Of a stretch of 64,000 nucleotides of DNA, positions 42,654-55,161 are shown one piece after another. The notes under the pieces were generated by a model, which saw only the letters and a list, made by a program, of their open reading frames with translations, searched no databases and was not told the origin of the DNA. The position numbers and the translations under genes were made by a program. Source of the DNA: Acanthamoeba castellanii str. Neff (lineage: Eukaryota; Discosea; Longamoebia; Acanthamoebidae); the NCBI RefSeq assembly GCF_000313135.1, contig NW_004457342.1, positions 112,729 to 176,728 of the forward strand, read 5' to 3'. The first letter of the stretch is position 1. Every line of letters starts with the position of its first letter.

Positions 42654-45647
42654 TCAGGCGCCAACACCACTGGCGTCGTCGCCGATGAGGTGGTTGAGGG
42701 TGGCGAGGATGTCCGACATGGCCGGCCGCTTCTCGGGTGTGTCTTGCCACGCCTTCCTCATGATCTTGCTGAACACGACCGGGCAGTCGCCGGGGACGGG
42801 CGGCCGGCGGCCCTCCATGACGTCCAGCGAGACGCCCATGAAGTTGCGCCCTTGGAAGGGGTACTTGCGGGTCAGCACCTCCCACATCACGATCGCGAAG
42901 CTGTACACGTCCGCCTTCTCGCTGTACTTTTGCCCGCGAATCACCTCCGGCGCTGGCACACGCGGCTCCAGGGTCAGCTTTGAACAAGAAGAGCGAAGAA
43001 GAAGAAAAAGAAGAAGAGCGAAGAACAAATACCAGTCCAGCATGGGGTGCCGCAGCGGGTCATGGTGGCGTTTTCCTCCTTGATGCGCGCGAACCCGAAG
43101 TCAGCCACCTTCACGTTCCAGTTCTCGTCCACCTGTGGCGCCACCATGGTCAATGGCGTGTGCGTGTGCGTGTGCGGTGGTGCGTGTGCGTGTGTGTGCG
43201 GTCAGTAGGCTATGGTGGAGTACGAGAAGGTTGGCTGGCTTGAGGTCACGGTGGACGATGCACGGGGAGAGGCTGTGGAGGTAGTGGACGCCGAGGGCGG
43301 CGTCGCGGAGCATGCGCAGCCGCTGCTGCCACGGGAGGCGCATGCTGTGGTCGTGCAGGATTGTGTGGAGCGATCCGTTCCTGGCGAACTCGGTCACGAT
43401 GCACAGATTGGGCCGCTTCACGCATGCGCCTTCATGACCCACATCATCGATCAGCTCATTCCGCACCGCACACACAAACACGCGACGCACACACGACGCA
43501 CACACGACACACGACACACACGACACACACACACGACACACACACACGACACACACACACGACACACACACACACGGCGATACACGCAAGTGAAAGAGGA
43601 AGGTACCGATGAAGATGACGATGCTGGGGTGGAGGAGCTCGGAGAGGAATGCCATCTCGGCGCGGAATTCGAGCATGCGTCGCTCGTCGAGCTTCTGCTT
43701 CATGAACTTCTTCACCGCCACCTCGACGCCCTTCCACCGCCCGCGGTAGACCACTCCATAGCTCCCCATGCCCACCTGTCCCACCCCCTCCGCTAATAAG
43801 CCACAGATCGCGCGAGTGTGCGTGCGGTGCGTGCGTGCGGTGCGTGCGTGTGCGGTGGTTACCTGTTTCCCGAGCTGGATTTCCTTGTAGTCGATGACCC
43901 ACCGGCATAGATTGGCCGAAGTCAAGAAGTTGTCCTCCTTGAACGCCATGCGGTCCTCCATCGGCTCCACTTCGGACATCAAGTCGCCCCTTGGGACCCA
44001 AAAACAACCGCCACCGCCACACGTCAGACACGCACGACACGCGCGACACACAGCACGACACGCACAGCACACGACACGCACGGTACATGCACGGGTACCC
44101 GTCCTCCTCGCTCGTGGTCGCCGGCGTTTCGCTCTCGTTGCTGTGGCCGCGGTGGAGGTTGCCGTTTAGGAACCGGTCCTCCAGCCCGCGCACCCGGAGC
44201 TCCCACAGCCGCGTGCTCTTGTGGTCGGCCGTGTCGGGCATCTCCAGGCGGCCCAGCGGCACCACCCGGTTCTTCTCCCGGCCCAGCTCGGTCTCGCAGA
44301 CCTTCTCGTAGACCGCGTTCGACATCAGCACCTGGCCCCCGTTGGTGACCGACGTGATGCGCGCGGCCGCATTGACCACCGACCCGATGTACTCGACCCT
44401 TCGCGTCATCGCATCTCGAACCTATCGCCACCGCATCGTCAGCGTGTGCGGTGTATGTGTGCGTGCGTGTGTGCGTGTGTGCGTGCGTGCGTGTGCGTGT
44501 GCGTGTGTGTGTGCGTGTGCGTGTGCGTGTGCGTGTGCGGTTGGGGAGGTAACCATGCGAGGCTTTCCCAGGTGAACGCCCATGCGGACGCGCAGGCCGC
44601 GGAAGATGACGCGATCGTCGGTGTCGCCCCACTCCTCGACGGCGCCCGGGTGGTCGAGCAGCCCCTCGGGCCACTCCACCTTGAGCAGCTCCTGCTGTAC
44701 CTCCATACACCACTCCAGGGCGTCCGTCGGCTGCTGGAAGGCCATACAGAACGAGCCCTCGCCGCTCACCTTGTCCTTGATGAACACCACCTCGTAGCCC
44801 TACGAACCCACCCACCGTATGCTGACGTCAGCATCCACCTTAACCACCGCAAACGTGCGGGGGGCCAAGGTACGCGGTATTTGGAGAGGAGGGAGCGCAG
44901 GAGTTGGTTGTGGAGGAGGGTGGCCTCCTTCATGGCCGAAGCGTTGAATTCCCAGAGGGAGGCGGCGCGGGTGATGTCCGAGAACAGGATCGTGAGTTCG
45001 CCGTCGGGCGGGCCGACGATGGTGGCCCCCACCAGGCCGCCGCGCTCCTTCACGCTCGAACCTTCTGTACAGAGGGAGCCAAGCGTGTGTGCGCGTGTGT
45101 GCGTGTGCGTGTGCGTGTGTCGTGAGCGTGTTGAGGTCCGTGTCTGTGTGTGGTTTGGGGGGACGAACGGGAGGAACCGGAGGAGTGGGTGCTCAAGGTG
45201 GTGTCCTTGTGCAACGACCATGAGCCCTTGTCGCTCGGTAGGTGGACTAAGTCAACGCCAAACCCACGCATGCGGGTGTGTCAGCGATTCTATGCGACAC
45301 ACGACACACGACTGCACACGACACACACGACACGTGCGACCCGACCGCACGACGCACGCGACACACACGACCGCACGCGACACATGTACGTACGGGAGGA
45401 AGAGGACCGAGTGCTTGAGTCATCCTGCATGGACGCGAGTCGTGTCATTGCCTCCAGGAAGGTGGGGCGAATCATGGGATCGGCGTGCCAGCAGTTCTCC
45501 ATGAGCTGGAAGAACTCGGGGGCCATCGCGCCATCGTTGGACGGCAGATGCGGTCGCAGGTTGTCCCGGATCACGCTCACAGCGATCGCCGCCGGGCTGC
45601 CCGAATCAAAATTCATTAGAAAATGATGACACTCGCCACACGCAGCA

Positions 45648-45688
<41 letters not shown>

Positions 45689-46069
45689 GCGAGGGAAGTT
45701 GTTTGCCTCATTCCCTGGTAGGGTTGCTCTCTGGTCGCCAGTTCCCACAGAATGATTCCTGATGAAGCCCACACGCTCGATATTAGCCCGCAGATGGTGG
45801 TGTGGTATGCGTGGTGTGAAAGCGCGCGGCGGTAATGCCGCACCGAAAGAGTAGACGTCGGCGAGGGTGTAATCGACGCCGTCGCTCTCGTTGAGAATTT
45901 CGGGCGCGGTCCAGTGGAGGCTGCCCTGCAGCTGGTTGGGCTGAGTCCTCTTCATCTCCGCCTTGAACTTGGTAAGACCGAAATCGCTCACCTGAACAGT
46001 CGAGATATGCACACACGCGGGAGCGTTGGTCTCGAGCGAAACTAAACATGTCGGTGTGTGTGTGTTGTG

Positions 46070-46130
<61 letters not shown>

Positions 46131-47393
46131 TGTGTGTGTGTGTGGCGGTGTGTGGCGGTGTGGCGGACCTTGATGTTCCATTTGGTATCGAGCAGCAGGT
46201 TGAGGGATTTGAGATCGCGGTGCACGATCCCGGACCTGAGCAACTTGGAACGTTAGGTGGTGGTGGTGATGACGACAACGCTGATGATGGCGGTGGAAAC
46301 GTACGAGTGGAGGAAATGCATGCCCTTGGCCGCCTGGTAGGCCAGCTTGACGCTCAGCGCGAAGGGCACCGCAGGTACCAAATCGTTGTTAAGGAAGTCG
46401 TGAAGGCTACCCAAGGCCATGAGCTCCATCACGATGCACATGCTCCCCTTCTTGGTGCAGGCCGCCATGAACAGCACCACGTTGGGATGCCTCAGCGCCG
46501 TCATCACACGAACCTACCAACGCAACGACACACACGCACCACCGCACATGCACACGCACCACCGCACGACACACAGACGTTAGATCTCGGTACGATGGTG
46601 AAGATGCATGATAGGGTAGCGGTGGAGGCGTGCCTCGTCCCTGAAGCTCTTCTCGAGCTCCTTGGTGGCGTTGTCGGAGGCAATGACCTTGATCGCCACC
46701 TCGGTGCCCTTCCACACGCCGCGATGGACTTGGCCGTACCTGAGGCCAGCGGATGGTGAGCCAAAGGGGTGTTATATGACGAGGTGGCCGTGGTCATGGA
46801 TTGGGCGTACCCTCCCGTTCCCAGCTGCTCGCCGAGCTCCAATTCGGCCAGGTCGATCTCCCACTCGTTTCTGGTCGTGTCGTGTCGTGTCGTGTCGTTG
46901 ATCGCGTCGTGTGGAGTTGTGTTGTCGTTGGTTAGATATAACGAAAACGGGAAATGGGTCCTATAAACGAACCGTTCTCTTCGACGCCGTCCGAAGAGAA
47001 CGAAAAGGATCACGGCGACGATGAGCAGGAACAGAATCACGCCGCCCGGCACCAGCACGGCTGCACACATCACCAGAGAAAAGCCCAGCGAGAGTGTGAC
47101 CCAGCGTCGATACGCTTACACATGTGGGGAGAGGGGAGGGAGTTTATGCCCCGAAGCCGTACCGGCAAGCGCAGTGGTCAGTGTGTCGTGCGAGGAGGAG
47201 ACGACCAGGTCGCAATAGGTGCCCGTTCGTGAGTTGTTGCAGCTGCACTTGTTGGCCACACAAGTGCCATGGTCGGAGCAGATCATCCCGTCGGCCACAC
47301 ACCCTGCACCCAAAGTGCCGGTGGTGCGCGCTCTTAGAAAAATGCATTCCAGGCATGTAACACATAGCACACACATCAAACATCACACACCAT

Positions 47394-47456
<63 letters not shown>

Positions 47457-49883
47457 GGTAGCATACCGTGCAATCGGCCGACAAGAACATTACCGCAGGT
47501 GACATTGCTGAGCACGGTGAGTATGTGGCTCTTGATTACTGACAAGTCGGAGCCCACCACCATCCCCACCCTGCCGGTGATTCGTATGCAAGGAGCGATG
47601 AAGAAGTCAGGCCATGACCAACCAACATGTGAAGGGTGATGTCCAGTTTTCCTCTGTGTGCACAGCATCGTACCTTGACGCCACGTCTATCGCGGCATCT
47701 GACGTCTGGCTCCCTGGTATAGAGACACATTGCAAGGAGTCAATTAAGTAGAAAAATAATCTATATAAAAACAACAATATTACGAAACACTTAAGAGTGT
47801 GAGTGGCATACAGTAAAACCAGTCAACCAGCGCCGCAGCCTTGTTGCAGTCGACCATGCTCGTTGTCTTCAACAGGAAGGAGCCTATCGCCGTAATCGGC
47901 CAACTGCCCTTACTCGCTCCCAGCAGTGCACCTTTTGTTAGTTAAAAACATGGGGCGCGACCACGATCAGCCAAGACTACGCGAAGTGGCACGTCGGAGA
48001 CTACGCTGTGGGAACGGTACCGATCTGTGGGCTGCCGCTTGCATAGTAGTCGGAGAGGGCGGTCAGCAGTGCGGTCGCGTCGGGGCGCACAATGTCCCCG
48101 GACACATCGACCATGCTTCCTATTTGGATCTTGCGGGTGTAGTAGAAGTCGGGGAAGCTGGTGTGCGGTCACGACACCGGTGTTATGGTTTCAACTTTAC
48201 CTTTCTCAACCCGCCCCCAGGCCAGGAGAAGAGACCGGTGAGGCGCACCTCCACATGGTAAAGGAATACGGCGTCGAGGCAATCTGACGGGCCATCTCGT
48301 CCGCATCGGTCACCAAGGAGCCGCTAAGCCCGGTCAAGTTCAACTGCGCCACTGCACCAAACTGCGACAACGAGTCAGGGCTGTAGCGTGTGGTGTGCGG
48401 TGTGCGGCGGGGGAGGGGCGTGGGTACCTGTGTGGCAAATGCGGGCACGCTGGCGCTCAGCGCCGAGGTGAACAGCAGGGTTTGGACCGCGTCGGTGGCC
48501 GTGTAGGCCACGACGATGTCGTGGTCCGGCAGGGTCACGTTGACCGGATTGAGTCGGGTGATGTTGGCGTGGTTCCAGCGGGTGATGCAACCCATCCAGA
48601 TGTCCGCGAGCGTTTGCAGGTCGAACACCAGCGGCGGCTTTGGGGGGGGGGGAAGATAGGAGCCATGTGGTGAATTCGCGACCTGGCAGAGAGAGAGAGA
48701 GAGAGAGAGCAGGGATCGGGTGTAGTGATGCGTACCTGGCTGGCTCCGTTGGGGAGATTGTAGGCCGGCACCACTGCGTGGGCGACCACTGGCAGTGAGG
48801 CCAGATCGTTGTCGCCAAGGGACGTGAGATCGATTGCTGTGGCCGGTCATAATTGAAACAAGCAAATCAGCAGACCGACGACACACACGACACACACGAC
48901 ACACACGACAGACACGACTCAGAACTTGCAGCACACCATCAGCAAGTGAGGGCATGTTACGCACCGGTGGACATGGCAGCAAAGTCCAGATTCTGGCCCA
49001 GTATCTCTCCGAGTGCGCTCTCGTCGGTGGTGGTTTGGTACTTGAGCTTGAACGTGCTCGACCCAAAGTCATTGGCCCACGCTGTTGAAATGTGAACAAA
49101 CGCAGTCGTCGTCAGGCTTAATTAGCACACGGGCGGGCTCAAATAGGGAGGACCCCAGTGGGGGGGGGGTGCAGAGTCGTACTGGGGTAGACGGGCGAGC
49201 TGGCGCCGGAGCCGAGGAGGACGGCGGTGGAAAAGGACCGTTTTCCTTTGCACGTGACCTTGTACAGATCATCGAATATCCGCTTCTTGATGTTGCTGGT
49301 GATGGGCACGAACCCCTTTTCTTCGGCTACGCTCCCGGCCTGTGGCGGGTGTGATGATGATGATGGTAATAGCATCATGTGAGCAACGAACGGTTTTCAT
49401 TGCATGCCGGCGCGAGTGAGGAGGGAGTGAAAGAGAACGCACGTTGTCGTTGAGCTGGATCCAGGCGATGAAACGCAGCAGGGTGTCGACTTGGCTGCAA
49501 TCAGAGGCGCCAGAGCTGTTGTAGGAAAGGAGGATGTACATGAAATGGCAGAGGGGCCACGACTGCTCGCCTGTTGCAGAAGAACGAGTGGATGGAAATG
49601 TGAGGCCACAGGCATCAGAAGCGTGCGTAGGGATTCGGGCGGCGCGCACCAGGGCCATCAGAGATGTCGACAACGAAACTGGAGGAATTCTGGTAGTCCG
49701 ACAAGGCGCTCTTGATGGTGGCAAGCGAGGGCCTCACATATTTGCCGGCCCTGTTGTACAAGGAAATCGAAGGCAGATCGAGATCGCGCGCGTCGTTCCA
49801 CGCTATGTACGTCATCGAGTACTCGTTTCCCTGAGTCACAAGACTTGAAAGGTCAGCCACACACACACACACCACACACACCA

Positions 49884-49937
<54 letters not shown>

Positions 49938-51048
49938 CACACACAACACACACACTACGACGGCAGAAACCTGGACGTGTGCGATCCTGTCGCTCGGCGC
50001 CGCATAGCCCACGGCGGTTCCATTCCACAATGGGAAGGCCAAAGGCAGGTACTCATACGTGTTCTGCACACCCGCGAAGACAGCCCCAAATGTCGCGTCC
50101 ATTCGCCCCAGCGCATTCATGAAACTCTGCGGGCAGAAAGGCAAAGGTTAGCTTGGAGGAGGGCCTCCCGATCGGGTGAACAGTGGGAGAGTGGCTCACG
50201 TTTGTGATGTCGAGGTAGCCCTGCGTGTTGTAGACGAGCGTAATGGTGGCACTGGGCAGTTTGCCGGCGGCGTAGAGGGCGGGATTGAGCGCGGTAATGG
50301 CGGGGTGGTCCCACTGGTTGATCACACCAAGCCAGATGTAAACCAGCGTGGTCCTGTATCATACAGAAGATGAAAGTGTGAGAAGGAGGAGAACGGTCTC
50401 GTCGATACGGCGGTGGCAGAGAGCTACCGATCCAACACCAGGGGAGGGTCGGAGCTCGAAATTGTGCTACCCAGGTTGTAGACGACGGTAACCGCTCCGG
50501 CGACCATGGGTATCTCCGTGCCATTGTATTCCTCTGGGCGAATGGCCCGTGAGAGCAAAACGTCAGCCGGGCGAGAGGAATCTCATCGATCGATGAGGGA
50601 GTAGGCATACCGAGCTGCTGTTGGGTGAGCGTCACTTCACCCACGGTGAAGGAGAGGTCGCCGGCAAGGTAGGACAGAACGCTCTCCAGCGCTGTTGAGG
50701 CCGTATAGAGCACGCGGACATCGTCTACGTTGAACCTAAGGTTTGGGAGAATGGGGGTCAGCACGCATGTGTTCCCTGCATGTGCCTCAGAGCGGGATCG
50801 CGAACCGGTAGCTATATCCCCAGGCGTTGAAAATATCAGCAGCATTGGGTCCACCGGAGCCTGGCAGGTCTGTTGCTTGCCCTGTAATGTGCGGTCAAAC
50901 ACCAACACAACACGGTTGAGCGACGTTGATTACAAAATATAGACAGAGGAAACACAACACAGCGAGAGAAGAGACATTGCGTACCGGAATGAAGTTGGCT
51001 AACGAAGAGGGCGAAAACGAACCACACCGACACCGACCGATACAACAT
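42654..51048 (-). CDS. Receptor-type kinase-cyclase-kinase with tandem PstS-like ectodomains
   Basis: A very large multi-exon transmembrane signalling protein. The start is the ATG at 51048 with signal peptide VWFVFALFVSQLHS. The ectodomain holds two PstS-like (phosphate-binding periplasmic type) modules: A (about 50900-49190: GSGGPNAADIFNAWGYSYRF, LVYIWLGVINQWDHPAITAL) and B (about 49080-47510: FAAMSTAIDLTSLG, LPVVAHAVVPAYNLP, LADIWMGCITRWN). Then come an EGF-like unit (CVADGMICSDHGTCVANKCS, near 47310) and one membrane helix (GGVILFLLIVAVILFVLFG) followed by Arg residues. Kinase 1 has LGTGGYGQV (across an intron), VAIK, HRDLKSLN, DFG and APE. A class III nucleotide cyclase domain follows (ILFSDITRAASLWE, GLRVRMGVHLGK, VVNAAARITS). 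Kinase 2 has GMGSYGVV, VAVKKF, HRDLKPAN, DFG and APE. The stop is TGA at 42654. Both kinases keep their catalytic residues and look tyrosine-kinase-like (TKL). PstS-ectodomain receptor cyclases are known to me from Acanthamoeba annotation. Ligand unknown; a phosphate or small anion is plausible. Confidence 0.88.
45652..45685. repeat. CA microsatellite in receptor-cyclase intron
   Basis: About 17 CA units inside an intron within the first kinase domain. Confidence 0.9.
46075..46142. repeat. GT microsatellite in receptor-cyclase intron
   Basis: More than 30 GT units with one TATG interruption, in the intron between the HRDLK and DFG exons of kinase 1. Confidence 0.95.
47397..47457. repeat. ACGAAC hexamer microsatellite
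   Basis: Ten tandem CGAACA units in the intron between the PstS-like module B and the EGF-like exon. Confidence 0.95.
49859..49953. repeat. CA-rich microsatellite in receptor-cyclase intron
   Basis: A CA run with CACCACA interruptions inside an intron of PstS-like module A. Confidence 0.95.
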
Positions 51049-51264
51049 CAGTGCTCGGCCTGGGACCCTGTCTGCGTGTTTGCTTTGTGAAACTAATAGA
51101 GAGGCGAACTGAAGAGAAGTTAGGGGACCCACGAGCGTTACACTGGTCGCTCGCTGGCGATCTAGCAACATGTCCTAATAGAGAGGCGACTCTCCGATCA
51201 GTGTGGTGCCGAGGTTGCTAGCCGTAGTATGGAAGGTTTATTGCCTGGCGAGAGCCTGTCTGCT

Positions 51265-51979
51265 TTAGGCACCCGGAAACCGCATTCCGGTGAAGCTGCC
51301 TGCATCTTCCTCACTGTCGTCGTCCCAGCTTCGCACGCGCCGTAGCGTCTCCAGGCGCTCCCTGACATCGTCCCTTAGCACAGTCCCAACACGACGGTCA
51401 GCCAAGCGCGAAATGGCGGTTCGTGAACGCGCACGGAGGGACATTTAGGGCGCAAGCGAGTATTTGACCAAACATAGAATTGGGGTTGAAATAAAATAGA
51501 ACATGAGTGGGGGGGGGCAAAGTACGGCGGACGTGAGGGCAGCAAGGCGATGATGGCGTCGGGCGAGGAGAGACCCCACCGGGCGACTCCTTCCTCAAAC
51601 TTTTCCAGGTCCTCGACGGACCAAACACCCCTGCACACCAGCAAAGCCGGCAACATTCCATTCCATTCAATTCTGCACGATTCGATCAAATTTGAGGCAT
51701 CTGGGCGTACGGGGGAAGAGATGTTCGCTTCGTAGATGAACCGGTTCGTTTCCGTCGATGCGGCTTTAGGCGGGCATCGTCAGCGCTGCCTCCCTCTTCT
51801 GCTTCTCGATTGCGCTTTCGCCGCTTGCCTCCGTGTTCGGCAACGGCGCGGTATTCCTCTGCCACCACCCGGCAGCTTCGCGCGACCTCGCTGCAATGCC
51901 GCGCGAGTGCGTAGAAGAAGGGTTCGCCCTCGCCCTCGCCCTCTTCGTCGTAGGCACACAGTTCCTCTATGTCTTCCAT
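51265..51979 (-). CDS. Small SANT/Myb-like protein
   Basis: Three exons (51979-51711, 51630-51526, 51373-51265) join in phase to a 160-residue protein. The start is MEDIEELCAYDEEGEGEGEP. The N-terminus is acidic, then helical (ARHCSEVARSCRVVAEEYRA), then strongly basic (GGKRRKRNRE, PHRRKRTGSS), compatible with nuclear localisation. Exon 2 encodes GVWSVEDLEKFEEGVARWG and IIALLPSR, which match the tryptophan and helix spacing of a SANT/Myb-like half domain. Exon 3 is DDVRERLETLRRVRSWDD and an acidic C-terminus. It lies 217 bp upstream of the receptor-cyclase start on the same strand and is divergent from the RasGEF gene. A chromatin or DNA-binding role is inferred only from the SANT-like motif. 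Confidence 0.6.
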
Positions 51980-52561
51980 CTTCAGCCCTCGATTATTAAT
52001 AATTTTACTTCCACTAAACTATTTTATTGTTCTTCTGTTTGAATCTGTTACTTGAAAAATTAGGCTGCTGACGTGGCGAGCCAGGAAGGGAAAGTGCCTG
52101 TTCATCGAGGAAGCGTGCCTTGTTGTTCATCCCGCCCTAGCTAGTTGTTCATGGGGGATAGTTACCACGCGGTATCCTGACACCACCACGCTCTGCGGAC
52201 CACTCGTTGTTTCTGTTCGAAAAACAGAAAGGACGGTCGCAGGCACTACGAAGGAGAGACTTGAGCGGTAACCGCTCCAGAAGATTGTTGGTTGGAAGAG
52301 GGAGGGGAGAGAAAAGAAGGAGACGTGAAGTTCGATTCTAGGCCATATTGACGCATTGCCTCTTCGCCGCATTCACCAGTCAACGAGTTCAGACCTACGT
52401 TGTTGGTACTTCTTCCATCTCCATTCCTTTACCTCGTTAGTTATGGGAGCGATCATTCGAAGGAGTGTTTGAGGGGGGGCTATAGTCAAGCAAACGCCAA
52501 CACCTGTTCGCATTATCATGATCGTTCGTTTTGATCTCTGATCGATCTAGCCAAACAGATA
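51980..52561. other. Divergent intergenic region SANT-like gene / RasGEF
   Basis: About 580 bp. AT-rich near 51990-52030 (ATTATTAATAATTTTACTT). The minus-strand ORF at 52127-52372 has no motif. No convincing gene or TATA box. Confidence 0.4.
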
Positions 52562-54950
52562 ATGGATCCCCTCACATTGAAGAAGCGAGGCTCCCTCCAA
52601 CGAACTACACGTCAGGCCGTGCGAAAGGATCGCACTTTCTCTGTACCCTGCTTTCTCGACATACCTGTACGCCCCTACCCTTTGAGTCGTCGTCATTATT
52701 TAGCCGGCACCAGCGCCGCACCAAGTTGCACACTCGTTTGACTTCGTTGTTCTTCTCCTTCTGGCGCTGTCAAATGAACAGAGCCGGTCAGGAGCTGCCA
52801 TTGGCGCACACAGCGGCGAGCGCAACTCCATTGTTATCTACGGCCAGAAGAAGGACGGGCGTCGCTCCATTAGGGCAGGTAGGGCTACACCCAGCCGGTC
52901 TCTCTCTCTCTCTCTCTCTCTTGTGTTTGCATGCGTTGATCGAGTTCCCCTTTCCCCAGGCACGCTGGAATCTCTGGTGGAGCTCTTGGCCGAGGACGAG
53001 CTGGCAGATCCAGACTACGTGGAAACCTTCATTGCTACCCATAACTACTTCATAGACTCCCAATCTTTCATGAGCCGGTACACCGCTTGCTGCACCCCAC
53101 CAACACCTCCAACGTTGGAACCTGTCTGACGTTCACCCTCGCATGCTGTAGACTGATGGCCCGATTCTACGATGGCGACGACGCACGAGTAGTCGAGGTG
53201 TTCGAAAAGTGGATTAACTGCTATGGCAGCGAAGACTTCAGTGAGGAGAACCAACTCCTCTTCAACATGTTCCTCGGCGACCTCGACAGCAAAGGTACAG
53301 CGTCTGGGTTCACCCTCATCAATCCACTTTCGGATCGGCGAGAATGGGGATCAGCGCTGACACCACCATGTCGTCAACACAGGCCTACAGCCGATTACGA
53401 CCAAGCTACGGCAGATGATACGGGAACAACAGATCATCGCCGACAAACGAAAAAACAGGAGGAAGAGGATGCTGCGAGGGAAGCGGTGGTAAGCGATCAC
53501 GGCCTCACTCCTGAACACTCACGAATGTTGGTGATATCTGTGCACTGACCCATAATCAATGTTCCGATTGCAGGAGCAAGCAAACAGGAACAGCGACTCG
53601 CCAACAGTCATCCTTTATCAGATCAGGTGCCAGAAGCCACCGACTGTGTGTGTTACATTGAAACCCTAAATTACTCACGCGAATCAAATACGGGGGTCGA
53701 CAGTGGCCTCCATCCCAAGATGTTCGCCCCGGCACAGATCGCGTTCCACCTCACGCAAATAGAGTTCCAACTGTTTTCGGAGATCCCTCAGCGTGAGTAC
53801 CTCCACAACGCTTGGAGCAAAAAGGGGGGAGAAGGTACGAACGTCCCATGGTCGCCAGTGGCGTGTGCGCTGTTGTTGTTGTATCTCACCATCACGACAA
53901 CAACCTTACAGCGAAGAAACTGGGCAAGTTGATCGAACGATTTAACGCCGTGAGCTTCTGGGCTGTGACGTCAATCCTCACGCACGGCCATTCCACGAAG
54001 AAAAGGTCCGTGCGTGACTCGACTCTAAGCAACTCGTCCATGTGGGTGAGTGAGAGACCGACAGACCAACCCTTAACGCCTACCACACAACAGGAGTCCC
54101 ATGTTGGCGCTGTTCATTGCGGTGGCGGACTCGTGCCTCAAGCTGCAGAACTATCAATCGGCGATGCAGATCTTCTCGGCCCTCAACATGAGCCCCGTGC
54201 AGCGCCTGAAGGACGAATGGAAAGCACTCCCAAAGAGGTCGCAACAGATATATGCCGACTTGCAGGTGTTCTTCGCAAGCGAGAACAACTTCAGAAACTA
54301 CCGTAACGTCATGTACGCCCGGGACCACGTCATGAGCTTGGTCGGCCGCTAACGTTTCCCACTCCCCTTGTTCGTCATACAGCCGTACGGTGGCGGCTCC
54401 GGCTATTCCCTTGCTATCGATGATCCTGTCAGATCTCACGATGATCGAGGAGAACGACAACAACATCGATATCAAGGACAGTACGCCTTCCTCCTACCTT
54501 CGTTTTCTTCAGATTGGCGCTGTTCTCTTCGCTCACTAGTGTTGCGTCGATCGACAGGCCCAGCTGTGACGATAGAAGCGGGTGCGGCCAGCGGGACGGA
54601 GGAGAAGCTGATCCACTTTGAGAAGATGACGATGATCTACGAGACCCTGAGCGTGCTCAAGCGGTGCTTTGAGGTGTCGTACAGTGAGGCCATGATCGAG
54701 TCCATCGCCGCGGGGGAGGGCACCAAGGGCGAAGGTACCACCGAGGAGCTCCAATGGATGCTCAAGGTTCTGCCACGCCTCCCCGAGAAGGAACTCTACG
54801 AGTTCAAGGGCGACAGCAAGAAGAAGGTAGTGCCACCACCATCCCATTATGTCCTTCCGTGCGTGCTGATGCCTGCCTTCCCGATCAATGCAGGTCAAGG
54901 AGTTGAAGAAGGCGTACAAGACGGTGGCCAAGGAGAGGAAGAAGGCCTGA
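52562..54950 (+). CDS. RasGEF domain protein (Ras guanine nucleotide exchange factor)
   Basis: Promotes GDP/GTP exchange on Ras-family GTPases. Exon 1 (52562-52642) encodes MDPLTLKKRGSLQRTTRQAV and joins in phase to exon 2 at 52782 (SRSGAAIGAHSGERNSIV). The RasGEF N-terminal motif follows (AGTLESLVELLAEDEL, YVETFIATHNYFIDSQSF) and continues with EVFEKWINCYGSEDF. The Cdc25-type catalytic domain carries APAQIAFHLTQIEFQLFSEI, REYLHNAWSKK, IERFNAVSFWAVTSIL, the helical hairpin region LFIAVADSCLKLQNYQSAM, NMSPVQRLKDEWKALP and NNFRNYRNVM. The C-terminus is a charged helix ending ERKKA, with a TGA at 54950. A pyrimidine microsatellite (TC, 52900-52920) lies in one intron. It is the first of two RasGEF genes in the window. 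Confidence 0.88.
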
Positions 54951-55161
54951 TGGCCAAACAACAATCCATTTTCTTTTTGAATTTCTTTTCGACATTTCCC
55001 TCTACATTCTGAACATTTTCCTGGTTTAGTGGTTGTGGCATTTTTTTTCCGTCTTTTGTTCTTCTTGCCGTTGAAGATCGATCGCACATTGCCCGCTTCG
55101 CCCGTAATCATCTTTCTCCTTCGAATCAAGGACTCTCCCACGACACAAAGTTCATATCAGA

